From assembly GCF_041154385.1 (NCBI RefSeq), contig NZ_AP028929.1, positions 1,240,001 to 1,304,000 on the forward strand: a stretch of DNA of 64,000 nt, in the 5' to 3' direction. This document shows positions 16,398 through 27,066 of the stretch, in pieces (the stretch's first letter is position 1; each line of letters opens with the position of its first letter). Made by a program: the position numbers and the translations under genes. The notes below the pieces were generated by a model that was not told the origin of the DNA, ran no database searches, and worked only from the letters and a program-made list of their open reading frames with translations. This DNA comes from Streptococcus sp. SN-1. Its GTDB lineage: Bacteria; Bacillota; Bacilli; Lactobacillales; Streptococcaceae.

Positions 16398-17246
16398 ATG
16401 ATTAAAAAAATTTACCCCATTTTAACCATTTTACTAGGTGCTGCTATTTATGCTTTTGGACTGACTTATTTTGTAGTTCCCCGTCATCTCTTTGAAGGAG
16501 GGGCGACAGGTATTACCCTCATCACCTTTTATCTTTTTAAAATCCCTGTTTCGCTCATGAACTTGCTGATTAACATTCCCCTTTTCATCCTAGCTTGGAA
16601 AATATTTGGAGCAAAATCCCTCTATTCTAGTTTGCTCGGAACCTTAGCCTTGTCTGCCTGGTTGGCTTTTTTCGAGCGTATTCCCCTTCATATTGACCTT
16701 CAAGGTGATTTACTAATCACAGCTCTTATAGCGGGAATTCTATTGGGAATCGGTCTTGGAATTATATTTAATGCTGGAGGTACAACTGGTGGTACTGATA
16801 TTCTAGCTCGTATTCTCAATAAATACACTCATATATCAATGGGAAAACTGCTCTTTATCTTAGATTTTTGTATTCTCATGCTCATTCTCCTAATCTTCAA
16901 GGACTTGAGATTGGTTTCTTACACGCTCTTATTTGATTTTATCGTTTCTCGTGTCATTGATTTGATTGGAGAAGGTGGCTATGCTGGTAAAGGCTTTATG
17001 ATTATCACAAAACGTCCTGACCAACTTGCTAAAGCGATTAATGATGATCTAGGAAGAGGCGTTACTTTTATTTCTGGTCAAGGCTACTATAGTCAAAAAG
17101 ATTTGAAGATTATCTACTGTATTGTCGGTAGAAATGAGATTGTGAAAATGAAGGAAATGATTCATCGAATCGATCCTCAAGCCTTTATAACCATTACAGA
17201 AGCCCATGAAATCCTTGGAGAAGGATTCACCTTTGAAAAAGAATAA
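16398..17246 (+). CDS. YitT-family membrane protein
   Basis: A 282-residue protein with five hydrophobic segments in the first 180 residues (for example ILTILLGAAIYAFGLTYFVV and LLITALIAGILLGIGLGIIF). The family signatures GGATGITLI and NAGGTTGGTDILARIL are present, and a C-terminal cytosolic DUF2179 domain (about 210-275) has KGFMIITKRPDQLAKAI and DPQAFITITEAHEILGEGF. Function is unknown; DUF2179 resembles small-ligand-binding domains. The start follows GAGGTG at good spacing and the gene is divergent from degV. Confidence 0.9.
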   Translation: MIKKIYPILTILLGAAIYAFGLTYFVVPRHLFEGGATGITLITFYLFKIPVSLMNLLINIPLFILAWKIFGAKSLYSSLLGTLALSAWLAFFERIPLHIDLQGDLLITALIAGILLGIGLGIIFNAGGTTGGTDILARILNKYTHISMGKLLFILDFCILMLILLIFKDLRLVSYTLLFDFIVSRVIDLIGEGGYAGKGFMIITKRPDQLAKAINDDLGRGVTFISGQGYYSQKDLKIIYCIVGRNEIVKMKEMIHRIDPQAFITITEAHEILGEGFTFEKE

Positions 17247-17332
17247 AAGAGGTAGTGTAGTGACCTCAAAAGTTAGACTTATTCATCTATCTTTTGGGTT
17301 ACAAACAGCCTCTTTTTTAATTACCCAAACTC

Positions 17333-18250
17333 TTAAGACCAATTCCGAGCTACTTCTTCATCAGCCCTTAACTGATCCACTAATTGGTCAACTGAGTCAA
17401 ATTTGCTCATATCTCGAATGCGATCAAGCCAATAAACCATGACGGTTTCCCCATAAATATCTTGATTAAAATCAAAAATATTGACTTCAAAACGTGCTTC
17501 TTCTCCATCAAAGGTCACATTTTTCCCGACACTAGCCATAGCACGATACTTCTGTCTTTGAATCTCAACATCAACGACATAAACGCCATCTGCTGGCATA
17601 TAAGTACGATCTAAAAGCACCAAATTAGCTGTTGGATAACCAATCGTACGACCACGAGCATTGCCATGAACCACCATACCTCTTGATGGAAGCGGTGCCC
17701 CCAAAAGTTCTCCTGCTTCTTTTACATTTCCATCTAAAATAGCTTGACGGATACGAGTTGAACTAATCTTTCCTTTCTCATCTTCTACAGGTGGAACGAT
17801 AATGACTTCTCCATCAAAGTAATCCTTTAAGTCTTCTGCCGTCTTTTTGTCAGAACCAAATGTATAATCAAAACCTGCAACAATAATTTTGGCGTTCATA
17901 GCCTTGATATAGGTTGCAAAAAATTCTTCTGCCGTGAGACTAGCGAATTGACTACTAAAATCAAGGAGATATAATTCTTCTACGCCTTCACGCTTTAATT
18001 TCCTCTCACGTTCAGCAGGGTTCAAAATATGTAAAAACAGATCAGGATGATAAGGCTCTAAAGCAATCTTTGGAGATTCATTAAAGGTCATAACGACGAT
18101 AGGTAATAAATCTTTTCTCGCAGCCTTATTGGCAATGCGAAATAATTCTTGATGCCCCTTGTGTATACCATCAAAATAGCCGAGAACAACGACTGAATCA
18201 GATGGTGTACCAATATCTTTTTGGTTTTTTATAGGAATGGTAATAATCAT
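17333..18250 (-). CDS. ribF: Bifunctional riboflavin kinase/FAD synthetase
   Basis: A 305-residue enzyme that makes FMN and then FAD. The N-terminal adenylyltransferase domain (1-185) has VVLGYFDGIHKGHQELF and, at its end, KISSTRIRQAILDG (the ISSTRIR signature). The C-terminal flavokinase domain (about 186-300) has GMVVHGNARGRTIGYPTANL, PADGVYVV and FEVNIFDFNQDIYGETVMVYW. Length and domain order are normal. It converges with the YitT gene across an 86-bp gap that holds a GAGGT...ACCTC hairpin. Confidence 0.96.
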   Translation of the reverse strand: MIITIPIKNQKDIGTPSDSVVVLGYFDGIHKGHQELFRIANKAARKDLLPIVVMTFNESPKIALEPYHPDLFLHILNPAERERKLKREGVEELYLLDFSSQFASLTAEEFFATYIKAMNAKIIVAGFDYTFGSDKKTAEDLKDYFDGEVIIVPPVEDEKGKISSTRIRQAILDGNVKEAGELLGAPLPSRGMVVHGNARGRTIGYPTANLVLLDRTYMPADGVYVVDVEIQRQKYRAMASVGKNVTFDGEEARFEVNIFDFNQDIYGETVMVYWLDRIRDMSKFDSVDQLVDQLRADEEVARNWS

Positions 18251-18550
18251 AAAATAATTATATCATAGCGATAGCTTTTTCTGGAACAGAAAATCTAAAA
18301 TGTCGTTTTTTTAACCTGAAATAGCCATTTTTCAAAAGGGAGTAGCATGCAAATTTATATTGATCTGATATACTAGAATTACAAAAAAGGGGAACGATTA
18401 ACATCATAAGCCATTCTCAATTTATTCTTATCGTATCACAATTCATAATCATCCTTGAGTGAAGAACTGATAGTTGAATAGCCTGCACTAATATCGCAAA
18501 AGCCAGCGTCAGAAAACGCTGGCTTTAAAAATGTGAAAAATTTTTCTCAA
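18251..18550. other. Intergenic stretch with the carB terminator
   Basis: Apart from the ribF upstream region and the terminator AAAGCCAGCGT-CAGAAA-ACGCTGGCTTT at 18498-18526, nothing definite is seen. A line AAAAGGGGAACGATTAAC followed by 19 open codons without a start codon (ISHSQFILIV...) could be a dead small gene. Confidence 0.6.
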
Positions 18551-21500
18551 CTAGATCGCTTCTGTGACAAAACTACGGCTTTCCAACACTTTGAGCATGG
18601 CGTTAGCTGTATCTAGGGCTGTGAAGAGGGGCACACCGTGTTCAATGGCTGAACGGCGAATCTGCTCACCATCTTCGTCAGCAGTACGTTTGGTTCCCAC
18701 TGTGTTAATAATAGCTTGGATTCTTCCTTTACGAACAAAGTTTGGAATATCCTTATCGTCATCACCAATCTTACCAACAGGCTGAGCATGTAATCCATGA
18801 CTGGCAAAGAAGGCTGCTGTCCCTTCTGTCGCGAGGATTCCATAGCCAATATTTTGGAAACGACGAGCCAAGTCCAAGGCTTCTTCTTTTGCATCATCAG
18901 CGATAGTGAATACAACGTTACCAAAGGTTGGCAAGTGTAAGTAAGAAGCTTCAAAGGCTTTATAGAGAGCTTTTTCCAAAGTCGTATCAGAACCCATAAC
19001 TTCACCTGTTGACTTCATTTCAGGACCGAGCAAGCTGTCTACCTTAGCTAGTTTCGTGAAGGAGAAGACTGGTGCTTTAATATGAACGCGAGTGCTTTCA
19101 GGGTAAAGTCCATCTTGGTAGCCAAGTTCTTCAAGGTTTTGACCAAGAATGAGCTTAGTAGCTACCTGAGCCATTGGAATATTAGTTACTTTTGAAAGGA
19201 AAGGTACCGTACGGCTGGCACGTGGATTGACCTCAATAACGTAGACTTTTTCATCCTTGATAACAAACTGGATGTTCATCATTCCAAGGCAGTTAAGACC
19301 GATTGCTAGACGTTTAGTATAGTCTGCGATTGTTTCTTGCACCTTTTGCGACAAGGTTTGTGGTGGGTAAACGGCCATTGAGTCACCTGAGTGGACACCG
19401 GCACGTTCGATGTGCTCCATGATACCAGGGATGAGAACATCTTCTCCGTCTGAAATAGCATCAACTTCACACTCTTGTCCAACGATATAAGAGTCAACAA
19501 GGACTGGATGGTCAGGACTAGCCTTAACCGCTGTACGCATGTAAGAACGAAGATCTTCTTCATTTTCTACGATTTCCATAGCACGTCCACCTAAAACATA
19601 AGATGGGCGAACTAAGACTGGGAAGCCAATCTTGCGAGCTGCAAGCACTGCTTCTTCTTCATTTGTAGCCGTTTGTCCTGGTGGCTGTGGAATATCCAAA
19701 TCTTTAAGAGCTTGCTCGAAGAGGTCACGGTCTTCCGCACGGTCTAGGTCAGCGACCTGTGTACCAAGGATGGTCACACCTGCTTTTGCCAATGGCTCCG
19801 CAAGGTTGATGGCTGTTTGACCACCGAACTGAACGATAACGCCCTTTGGTTGCTCCAAGTCGATGACATTCATAACATCTTCGAATGTCAATGGTTCAAA
19901 GTAAAGCTTGTCTGATACAGAGAAGTCTGTAGAGACGGTCTCTGGGTTTGAGTTCATGATGATGGCCTCATAGCCAGCCGCCTGAATAGCCTTAACTGAA
20001 TGAACAGTTGCGTAGTCAAACTCGACCCCTTGACCGATACGGATTGGACCTGAACCTAGAACTAGTACAGATTCCTTATCAGATCTGATAGATTCATTTT
20101 CCCAACCATAGGTTGAATAGAAATATGGTGTTTCAGAGTCAAATTCTGCCGCACAAGTATCGACCATCTTGTAGACTGGGACAATCTTGTTTTCCAAACG
20201 AAGTTGGCGAACTTGGTCAGCTGTCGTTTTCCATAGTTCAGCAATCTTACGGTCTGAAAATCCATTCAATTTTGCAGTTTTCAACACTTCAAGATCTTGT
20301 GGATGGGCACCCAACTCCTGCTCAATCTCAAAGATATGTAGAAGTTTATCGAGATAAAAGATATCGATTTTTGTAAGTTCTGCAATTTCTTCTGGTGTGT
20401 AACCACGGCGAATAGCTTCTGACACATAGAAGAGACGGTCATCTTGGGCCTTAACAACCTTTTCAATCAAGGCATCATCAGAAACTGCTGCAAGCTCAGG
20501 CATTTCATTGTGGTGCACACCAATTTCAAGGGAACGACAAGCTTTAAGGAGAGATTCTTCGATGTTTCGACCGATTGCCATGACTTCTCCAGTGGCCTTC
20601 ATCTGTGTCCCAAGACGGCGCTCACCCTTTTCAAACTTGTCAAATGGGAAACGTGGAATCTTGGCAACGACGTAGTCAAGGGCTGGCTCAAACATGGCAT
20701 AGGTTGAACCCGTGACTGGGTTAATAACCTCATCCAAGGTCAAACCGACGGCAATCTTAGCAGCCAATTTGGCAATTGGGTAACCTGTCGCCTTAGAAGC
20801 AAGGGCTGACGAACGCGATACACGAGGGTTTACTTCGATGACATAGTACTTGAAGCTGTGGGGATCAAGGGCCAACTGAACGTTACATCCCCCTTCAATC
20901 TTAAGGGCACGAATGATGCTCAAGCTCGCGTCACGTAGCATTTGGTTTTCATAATCTGACATGGTTTGCGCAGGGGCAAATACGATAGAGTCCCCTGTGT
21001 GAATTCCAACAGGGTCAAAGTTTTCCATGTTACAAACAACCAAGGCATTGTCAGCTGAGTCACGCATCACTTCGTATTCGATTTCCTTGAAACCTGCGAT
21101 TGAACGCTCAATCAAACATTGGGTAACAGGTGACAATTTCAAACCATTTTCAGCGATTTCACGCAATTCTTCCTCGTTGGCACACATACCACCACCAGTA
21201 CCACCAAGTGTAAAGGCTGGACGGACGATGACTGGGTAGCCAATTGTTGCTGCAAAGGCAACTGCTTCTTCTACTGTGTTAACAATTTCAGATTCTGGAA
21301 TTGGTTGGTTGAGCTCTTCCATCAATTGTTTAAAGAGGTCACGGTCCTCCGCTTGGTCAATGGCAGATAATTTAGTTCCCAGAAGCTCAACACCAAGTTC
21401 ATCTAGGATACCATTTTTAGACAATTCCATGGCCATGTTGAGCCCTGTCTGACCACCAAGGGTTGGTAGCAAGGCATCTGGACGTTCCTTACGAAGAATA

Positions 21501-21727
21501 CGCGTTACAAACTCAAGTGTAATCGGTTCAATATAAACCTTGTCCGCAATCTCCTTGTCCGTCATGATGGTGGCAGGGTTTGAGTTAACCAAGACAACCT
21601 CATAACCTTCCTCTTTCAACGACAAGCAAGCCTGGGTCCCAGCGTAGTCAAACTCAGCAGCCTGACCAATAATAATCGGACCAGAACCAATCACCATAAT
21701 TTTTTGAATATCAGTACGTTTAGGCAT
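18551..21727 (-). CDS. carB: Carbamoyl-phosphate synthase large subunit
   Basis: A 1,058-residue synthase subunit with two homologous ATP-grasp halves (about 1-400 and 550-935), the oligomerisation region between, and a C-terminal MGS-like allosteric domain (about 936-1058; [16 protein letters not shown]). Motifs such as [30 protein letters not shown] and [14 protein letters not shown] are intact. With CarA it makes carbamoyl phosphate from glutamine, bicarbonate and two ATP for pyrimidines and arginine. It is the last gene of the pyr operon, separated from carA by an unusual 447-bp spacer. Confidence 0.98.
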   Translation of the reverse strand: MPKRTDIQKIMVIGSGPIIIGQAAEFDYAGTQACLSLKEEGYEVVLVNSNPATIMTDKEIADKVYIEPITLEFVTRILRKERPDALLPTLGGQTGLNMAMELSKNGILDELGVELLGTKLSAIDQAEDRDLFKQLMEELNQPIPESEIVNTVEEAVAFAATIGYPVIVRPAFTLGGTGGGMCANEEELREIAENGLKLSPVTQCLIERSIAGFKEIEYEVMRDSADNALVVCNMENFDPVGIHTGDSIVFAPAQTMSDYENQMLRDASLSIIRALKIEGGCNVQLALDPHSFKYYVIEVNPRVSRSSALASKATGYPIAKLAAKIAVGLTLDEVINPVTGSTYAMFEPALDYVVAKIPRFPFDKFEKGERRLGTQMKATGEVMAIGRNIEESLLKACRSLEIGVHHNEMPELAAVSDDALIEKVVKAQDDRLFYVSEAIRRGYTPEEIAELTKIDIFYLDKLLHIFEIEQELGAHPQDLEVLKTAKLNGFSDRKIAELWKTTADQVRQLRLENKIVPVYKMVDTCAAEFDSETPYFYSTYGWENESIRSDKESVLVLGSGPIRIGQGVEFDYATVHSVKAIQAAGYEAIIMNSNPETVSTDFSVSDKLYFEPLTFEDVMNVIDLEQPKGVIVQFGGQTAINLAEPLAKAGVTILGTQVADLDRAEDRDLFEQALKDLDIPQPPGQTATNEEEAVLAARKIGFPVLVRPSYVLGGRAMEIVENEEDLRSYMRTAVKASPDHPVLVDSYIVGQECEVDAISDGEDVLIPGIMEHIERAGVHSGDSMAVYPPQTLSQKVQETIADYTKRLAIGLNCLGMMNIQFVIKDEKVYVIEVNPRASRTVPFLSKVTNIPMAQVATKLILGQNLEELGYQDGLYPESTRVHIKAPVFSFTKLAKVDSLLGPEMKSTGEVMGSDTTLEKALYKAFEASYLHLPTFGNVVFTIADDAKEEALDLARRFQNIGYGILATEGTAAFFASHGLHAQPVGKIGDDDKDIPNFVRKGRIQAIINTVGTKRTADEDGEQIRRSAIEHGVPLFTALDTANAMLKVLESRSFVTEAI

Positions 21728-22174
21728 AGTTTATGATACAAAGCCCGTAAAGAACACAGTGAAAATAGGAAACTCGGTGCAGACGCCTTCAGCGTCAAGA
21801 CAATGTTTATCTTTTTCACACAGTTCTTAGGGCGTGTTCACTTCCGCGAACAATGTATCTTCTCCTTTCTATTCGGCAACTCTCAGGTTGCCATTAAATA
21901 AATTCTCCGACGATTTTTTAGCGAAACGATACTTTTCGGTAAAAAATCTAGTGCAGGGAGTTTTTAGTTCGCCTGATAGCGACTAAAAGAAACGACCTGC
22001 CTTTCTATTCGTCGCCTCACAGAGCGACATTAAATAAGATACAAAGGACGAATAGAAAGCGATTGAATTTTAGGAAACTAAGGAAGGATTGACAATCCAA
22101 GTTGGTTTCTCTAAATTCCGAGCTTTCCGTCCGTGTTCAGTTACATAAATTCTCCGACGAGCTTTTACTCGTTC
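21728..22174 (-). repeat. carA-carB spacer with repeated, covarying hairpins
   Basis: This 447-bp spacer has no gene. Two similar units lie at about 21872-21915 and 21997-22040. Each has CCTTTCTATTCG next to a hairpin and then ATTAAATAA, but the stems differ: GGCAAC/GTTGCC in one and GTCGC/GCGAC in the other. A shared AATTCTCCGACGA occurs at about 21901-21915 and 22147-22159, and an A/T-rich inverted repeat (GATTTTTTA.../...TAAAAAATC) spans about 21914-21952. Conserved flanks around changed but still paired stems point to selected RNA structure within the pyr transcript. Confidence 0.6.
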
Positions 22175-23254
22175 TTAGTTTGATTGTTTAAAAGCTTCCA
22201 TCATCTCGATAAACTCGTCAAATAGGTAGCTTGCATCATGAGGACCAGGAGCTGCATCTGGATGGTATTGAACAGAGAAAGCAGGTTGGTATCTGTGACG
22301 CACACCTTCAACTGACTTGTCATTGATTTCTTCGTGGGTGATAATCAAGTGTTCTGGCAAATCCTCACGGCTAACTGCATAACCATGGTTCTGGCTGGTA
22401 AAGTCTACACGGCCTGTAGCAATTTCGCGTACCGCATGGTTGAATCCACGGTGACCAAACTTCATCTTGTAAGTCTTAGCCCCGTTTGCCATTGCAAAAA
22501 GTTGATGCCCCATACAGATACCAAAGATTGGAATTTTTCCTTGCACACCGCGAATCATATCCAGTGCCTGTGGAACATCTTCTGGGTTACCTGGACCGTT
22601 TGACAACATAACTCCGTCAGGATTGAGATGGAGAATTTCTTCAGCCGTTGTCGAATACGGAACAACCGTCACGTTACAGTTGCGCTTAGAAAGTTCACGT
22701 AAGATTGAGTGCTTGAGACCAAAGTCCACTAGCACCACGCTCAAACCAACTCCTGGAGCTGGATAGGAAGTTTTAGTAGAAACCTGCTTGATATTGTCTG
22801 TCGGCAAGACTGTCGCTTGGAGCTGGTCCGTCACATGGTCCATACTATCTCCAACATGAGTCAAGGTTGCTCGCATGGTACCATGCTTACGGATAATCTT
22901 GGTAAGTGCACGCGTATCAATCCCTGAAATACCAGGAATTTTCTTGGCTTTCAAAAATTCATCCAAGGTCATTTGGTTGCGCCAGTTGCTTGCTCTACGT
23001 GCTTCTTCGAAAACAACAACTCCCTTACAAGTTGGAATAATGGATTCGTAATCATCACGGTTAATTCCATAATTTCCTACCAAAGGATAGGTAAAGGTCA
23101 AGATTTGTCCATTATAAGACTGGTCTGTAATGGATTCTTGGTAGCCGGTCATACCTGTATTAAAGACAATTTCACCTGTTACATCGATATCTGCTCCGAA
23201 GGCCTTGCCTTCAAAAATTGTTCCATCTTCTAATACTAGAAGTCTTTTTGTCAT
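22175..23254 (-). CDS. carA: Carbamoyl-phosphate synthase small subunit
   Basis: A 359-residue glutamine amidotransferase subunit. The N-terminal half is specific to CarA ([31 protein letters not shown]). The class I amidotransferase domain (about 170-355) carries the nucleophile Cys in FGICMGHQL, and the His/Glu pair in [15 protein letters not shown]. It supplies ammonia to CarB. It follows pyrB by 49 bp on the same strand. Confidence 0.98.
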   Translation of the reverse strand: MTKRLLVLEDGTIFEGKAFGADIDVTGEIVFNTGMTGYQESITDQSYNGQILTFTYPLVGNYGINRDDYESIIPTCKGVVVFEEARRASNWRNQMTLDEFLKAKKIPGISGIDTRALTKIIRKHGTMRATLTHVGDSMDHVTDQLQATVLPTDNIKQVSTKTSYPAPGVGLSVVLVDFGLKHSILRELSKRNCNVTVVPYSTTAEEILHLNPDGVMLSNGPGNPEDVPQALDMIRGVQGKIPIFGICMGHQLFAMANGAKTYKMKFGHRGFNHAVREIATGRVDFTSQNHGYAVSREDLPEHLIITHEEINDKSVEGVRHRYQPAFSVQYHPDAAPGPHDASYLFDEFIEMMEAFKQSN

Positions 23255-23303
23255 ATTTTCACCTCTCGTGGACGCTCACTGGCGTCTTTTAACGTCTTGT
23301 GTT

Positions 23304-24227
23304 TTAGTTGGCGTTTCTACTCGCCAGTACGGATTCTAAGATTGCCATTCGAACAAAGACACCATTGGTCATTTGTTGGACAATCCGTGATTTTGGTGCT
23401 TCAACCAAGTGATCTGCAATTTCTACATCACGATTGACTGGAGCTGGGTGCATGAGGATTGCTGTTTCTTTCAAGCGATCATAACGTTCTTGAGTCAAGC
23501 CATGTTGAGCATGGTAGTCTTCTTTCGAAAAGACAGCTCCACTATCATGACGTTCATGTTGCACACGAAGAAACATCATGACATCCACCTGATCAATGAT
23601 TTCATCAATAGTTACAAACTGTCCATAGTCTGCAAACTCTTGACTTCTCCATTCCTCAGGTCCAGCAAAATAAAGTTCAGCTCCCAAGCGTTTCAAAATC
23701 TGCATATTGGATTTAGCAACACGTGAGTGGTCCAAGTCACCTGCAATCGCAACCTTGAGCCCCTCAAAGTGGCCAAATTCCTCATAAATGGTCATCAAAT
23801 CAAGCAAGCTCTGGCTAGGGTGTTGGCCCGAACCATCTCCACCATTGATAATGGAAGTCGTAATCGTTGGACTTGCAATTAACTCTCTGTAGTAGTCAAC
23901 CTCTGGGTGACGAATCACACAAACATCCACTCCTAAAGCAGACAGAGTCAGGATGGTATCATAAAGTGTCTCACCCTTATTAACCGAACTAGTTTTCACA
24001 TCAAAGTCAAGTCGTTCCAATCCCAGTTTAATCTCTGCCACTTCAAAGGACTTATGCGTCCGTGTAGAATCCTCAAAGAAAAGATTGGAGACAATCGGAT
24101 GGTCCTCATAGGGAAGCTGAGCTCCGTTTTTAAACTCAATTCCTCGCTTGATCAATTTCATCACTTGATCGACAGTGAGGTCTTCCATGGATACCACATG
24201 GTTCAATGCTTGTTGATTTTCTGACAT
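23304..24227 (-). CDS. pyrB: Aspartate carbamoyltransferase catalytic subunit
   Basis: A 307-residue enzyme that joins carbamoyl phosphate and aspartate. The carbamoyl-phosphate loop [13 protein letters not shown] (about residues 50-62), [17 protein letters not shown] and the aspartate-side motif [13 protein letters not shown] are all present. Length is normal for the Gram-positive catalytic chain; no regulatory PyrI is nearby. It lies 18 bp after pyrR in the operon and should be controlled by the upstream attenuator. Confidence 0.98.
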   Translation of the reverse strand: MSENQQALNHVVSMEDLTVDQVMKLIKRGIEFKNGAQLPYEDHPIVSNLFFEDSTRTHKSFEVAEIKLGLERLDFDVKTSSVNKGETLYDTILTLSALGVDVCVIRHPEVDYYRELIASPTITTSIINGGDGSGQHPSQSLLDLMTIYEEFGHFEGLKVAIAGDLDHSRVAKSNMQILKRLGAELYFAGPEEWRSQEFADYGQFVTIDEIIDQVDVMMFLRVQHERHDSGAVFSKEDYHAQHGLTQERYDRLKETAILMHPAPVNRDVEIADHLVEAPKSRIVQQMTNGVFVRMAILESVLASRNAN

Positions 24228-24245
24228 GGCTACTCCTTTAGCTTT

Positions 24246-24954
<709 letters not shown>

Positions 24955-24977
24955 GCAAAAACTTTTGAAACCCCATC

Positions 24978-25607
24978 TTATAACTTGCTAAAATCATATA
25001 ACTGTGGGTACTGGTCACACTCTGGATTTTTAGGATGGCAGATAGCCCGTCCGAAATAAATCATGGCCTGATGGGCTGCTAACCATTTTTCAGGTGGCAA
25101 AATATCCATAACCCGCTTTTCCACCTCAAGCGGTGTCGCTGATTTTTTGACAATATCATGGTGTTTACAAATACGCTCCACATGAGTATCCACTGCAAAA
25201 GCTGGAATCCCAAATCCTACACTCATGACAACATTGGCTGTCTTGCGACCAACACCTGCCAAACTCTCCAATCCCTCACGTGTTTGAGGAACTTGACCAT
25301 CAAAATCATCTAGTAACTGTTGGGCACATTTCTTAAGGAATTTAGCCTTATTTCGATACAGTCCCAGGCGAGAAATGTGTGAGGCAATTTCACTTTCTGT
25401 TGCAACAGACATGGCTTGTGGCGTTGGAAAGGCAGCAAAGAGACCTGGTGTGGCCTTATTTACCGCTGCATCTGTCGTCTGGGCTGACAACATGACCGCA
25501 ACCAAGAGTTCAAAATGATTGGTAAAATCAAGACTTGGCTTGGCATCTGGAAACAGAGCAATGATTTCTTCCAGCACCTTTCGTGCACGTTTTTTTGACA
25601 AGACCAT
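24978..25607 (-). CDS. nth: Endonuclease III, degenerate iron-sulfur site
   Basis: A 209-residue DNA glycosylase/AP lyase for oxidised pyrimidines. The helix-hairpin-helix LESLAGVGRKTANVV carries the catalytic Lys, and FAVDTHVERIC the catalytic Asp. The C-terminal iron-sulfur motif is broken: AICHPKNPECDQYPQLYDF keeps two Cys but has Tyr and no Cys where the third and fourth ligands belong. As in MutY of this same genome, the cluster is probably absent. It overlaps the upstream DUF177 gene by one base. Confidence 0.95.
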   Translation of the reverse strand: MVLSKKRARKVLEEIIALFPDAKPSLDFTNHFELLVAVMLSAQTTDAAVNKATPGLFAAFPTPQAMSVATESEIASHISRLGLYRNKAKFLKKCAQQLLDDFDGQVPQTREGLESLAGVGRKTANVVMSVGFGIPAFAVDTHVERICKHHDIVKKSATPLEVEKRVMDILPPEKWLAAHQAMIYFGRAICHPKNPECDQYPQLYDFSKL

Positions 25608-26149
25608 TATTCGTCTCCATCAAATAGTCCTTGTAAGCCAGCAAAAGGACTGTTTTCTTCTTTCTTAACTGCTTGTTGAGCTTGGTATTCTTCCTCAGTC
25701 ATGATTTGCCAGTCATTTCCTGACACAAATCCTTGACCAGCTTCTTCTTCAGCCGTCAAGACCTTGATAGGAATGTTTAGTAGGATATTGTCTGACACGC
25801 TCTCAGCAAGGTCAAGTTCTCCATTTTCGATAGGCAAGACCAAATCATCATCTAAAACTTCCTGATCTAGCTGGTTGGTTGCGCCTTCCATGAAAACTTC
25901 CGTTACTGGATAAGATTCAACTAACTCAACTGGCTCCATACTGCGACTTGAAGCAAGAACAATGGTATAAGATAGTTGATAATCTAAGAAATACATACGG
26001 TCTTCGTACTGTACTTTCCCAACTGCAAGGATATATTTTACATCTAAAATTTCTTGATTACGTGCATGCAGGTCTGCGGCTAGGTCTAAGGTTTGTTCAA
26101 AATGCAAGCCTTCAGACTGCTTACGAATTTCTTGAATATTTAATTTCAT
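25607..26149 (-). CDS. DUF177/YceD-family protein
   Basis: A 180-residue acidic protein. MKLNIQEIRKQSEGLHFEQTLDL and the central VKYILAVGKVQYEDRMYFLDYQLSYTIVLASSRSMEPVELVESYPVTEVF fit the YceD/DUF177 family, which in many bacteria lies upstream of rpmF and has been linked to 23S rRNA accumulation. Here it is paired with nth instead. Function in streptococci is untested. Confidence 0.85.
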   Translation of the reverse strand: MKLNIQEIRKQSEGLHFEQTLDLAADLHARNQEILDVKYILAVGKVQYEDRMYFLDYQLSYTIVLASSRSMEPVELVESYPVTEVFMEGATNQLDQEVLDDDLVLPIENGELDLAESVSDNILLNIPIKVLTAEEEAGQGFVSGNDWQIMTEEEYQAQQAVKKEENSPFAGLQGLFDGDE

Positions 26150-26312
26150 ACTTCCTCCATAAAGATTTACTCTCTTGATTATACCATGAAAAGGCTACAA
26201 ATCAGCCCACCAAACTTTGTAATTAAAATTCGATTTTTTTAATATATTTATCACTATATTTTTTGGTGCTATACTATAGGCAAGAATACATGATAGCAAG
26301 GATGATGCCCCT

Positions 26313-26642
26313 ATGGAAGACAAAGAACTCATTACAAATGCAACCCAACTCCTATCCGAGTTAAATAAAAGCTACCAAAACTGTAAACAAGGTACGGCAG
26401 ATGATATTCGACTGCAAGAGCTGCTAAATACTACTCTGCAAGAGCTCAAAAAAGCGGAAAAGTTGAACAACAGTATCTTAATCGACCTTGAGAAATTTTA
26501 CCAACGTACCAGTCTTCTGATAGGCCTCGGTAGCCTAAAACTGAACGACCAAGCACGCATTGCTTGGCGAAACTACGACAAATTCCATTACGAGCATGTC
26601 AAACACGTACTGACTCTTTATGGACCTGTTTTTGGATTTTAG
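26313..26642 (+). CDS. Small helical protein, possible bacteriocin immunity protein
   Basis: A 109-residue, all-helical protein (ELITNATQLLSELNKSYQNC, LQELLNTTLQELKKAEKLNN, LIDLEKFYQRTSLLIGLGSL). Size and pattern resemble the four-helix immunity proteins of class II bacteriocins (EntA_Immun type), but I see no bacteriocin gene, leader peptide or transporter beside it. Its upstream region has a plausible -10 (TATACTATAG). Treat the immunity role as a weak guess; a small cytosolic protein of unknown function is equally possible. Confidence 0.45.
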   Translation: MEDKELITNATQLLSELNKSYQNCKQGTADDIRLQELLNTTLQELKKAEKLNNSILIDLEKFYQRTSLLIGLGSLKLNDQARIAWRNYDKFHYEHVKHVLTLYGPVFGF

Positions 26643-26665
26643 AACTTGGAATTTCCAGTTTTCTG

Positions 26666-26763
26666 TTGACAAAATTTCCTTAAAGGTATAGTATAAAGAT
26701 ACTAATACTCGGAGGTAAGGGAGACATGAACAACTAAGTCTATCAAATAAAGAACCTTTATTT
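26666..26763 (+). promoter_or_regulatory. Promoter, strong RBS, 3-codon ORF and terminator-like hairpin
   Basis: TTGACA at 26666-26671 precedes a -10-like TATAGTATAAA (about 26687-26697). Then come GGAGG and GGGAG with ATG AAC AAC TAA at 26726-26737, followed at once by AAATAAAG-AAC-CTTTATTT (26745-26763). The open frame encodes only Met-Asn-Asn. Tiny leader ORFs with a downstream hairpin are used for ribosome-mediated attenuation of ABC-F genes; an ABC-F gene starts 330 bp downstream. Confidence 0.45.
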
Positions 26764-26821
26764 AGTAGATTTTGTTTTTGTCTCTTTTTGTGTGCTCTTT
26801 TATGCTCTTTTTCTGGCATTT

Positions 26822-26974
26822 TATACTCAATGAAAATCAAAAAGCAAACTAGGAAGCTAGCCGCAGGTTGCTCAAAGCACTGCTTTGAGGTTGTAGATAA
26901 GACTGACGAAGTCAGTTACATATATCTACGGTAAGGTGACGCTGACGTGGTTTGAAGAGATTTTTGAAGAGTAT
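26822..26974 (-). repeat. BOX element (A-B-C type)
   Basis: TATACTCAATGAAAATCAAA to TTTTTGAAGAGTAT, with CTACGGTAAGGTGACGCTGA matching the boxA core except for C-to-T changes. It separates the tiny leader-like unit at 26666 from the ABC-F gene. Confidence 0.93.
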
Positions 26975-26987
26975 TAATAGAGTTTTT

Positions 26988-27029
26988 TTGACATAAACTT
27001 TGACTCTACTAGATAAAGTAGAGCTTTTT
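26988..27029 (+). promoter_or_regulatory. Second promoter-like TTGACA with overlapping terminator hairpin
   Basis: TTGACA (26988-26993) is followed by TAGATA at about 27010. The hairpin CTCTACT-AGATAA-AGTAGAG (27004-27023) runs straight into CTTTTTG. The hairpin can terminate transcripts coming from upstream, including the 26666 promoter, just before the ABC-F gene. Confidence 0.5.
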
Positions 27030-27066
27030 GTTATGCACTATGGACATTCTAGAAAGGGCAATTCAT

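Noticed and set aside
18407..18470. Small gene after AAAAGGGGAACGATTAAC
   Set aside because: There is no start codon; only a possible dead ORF.
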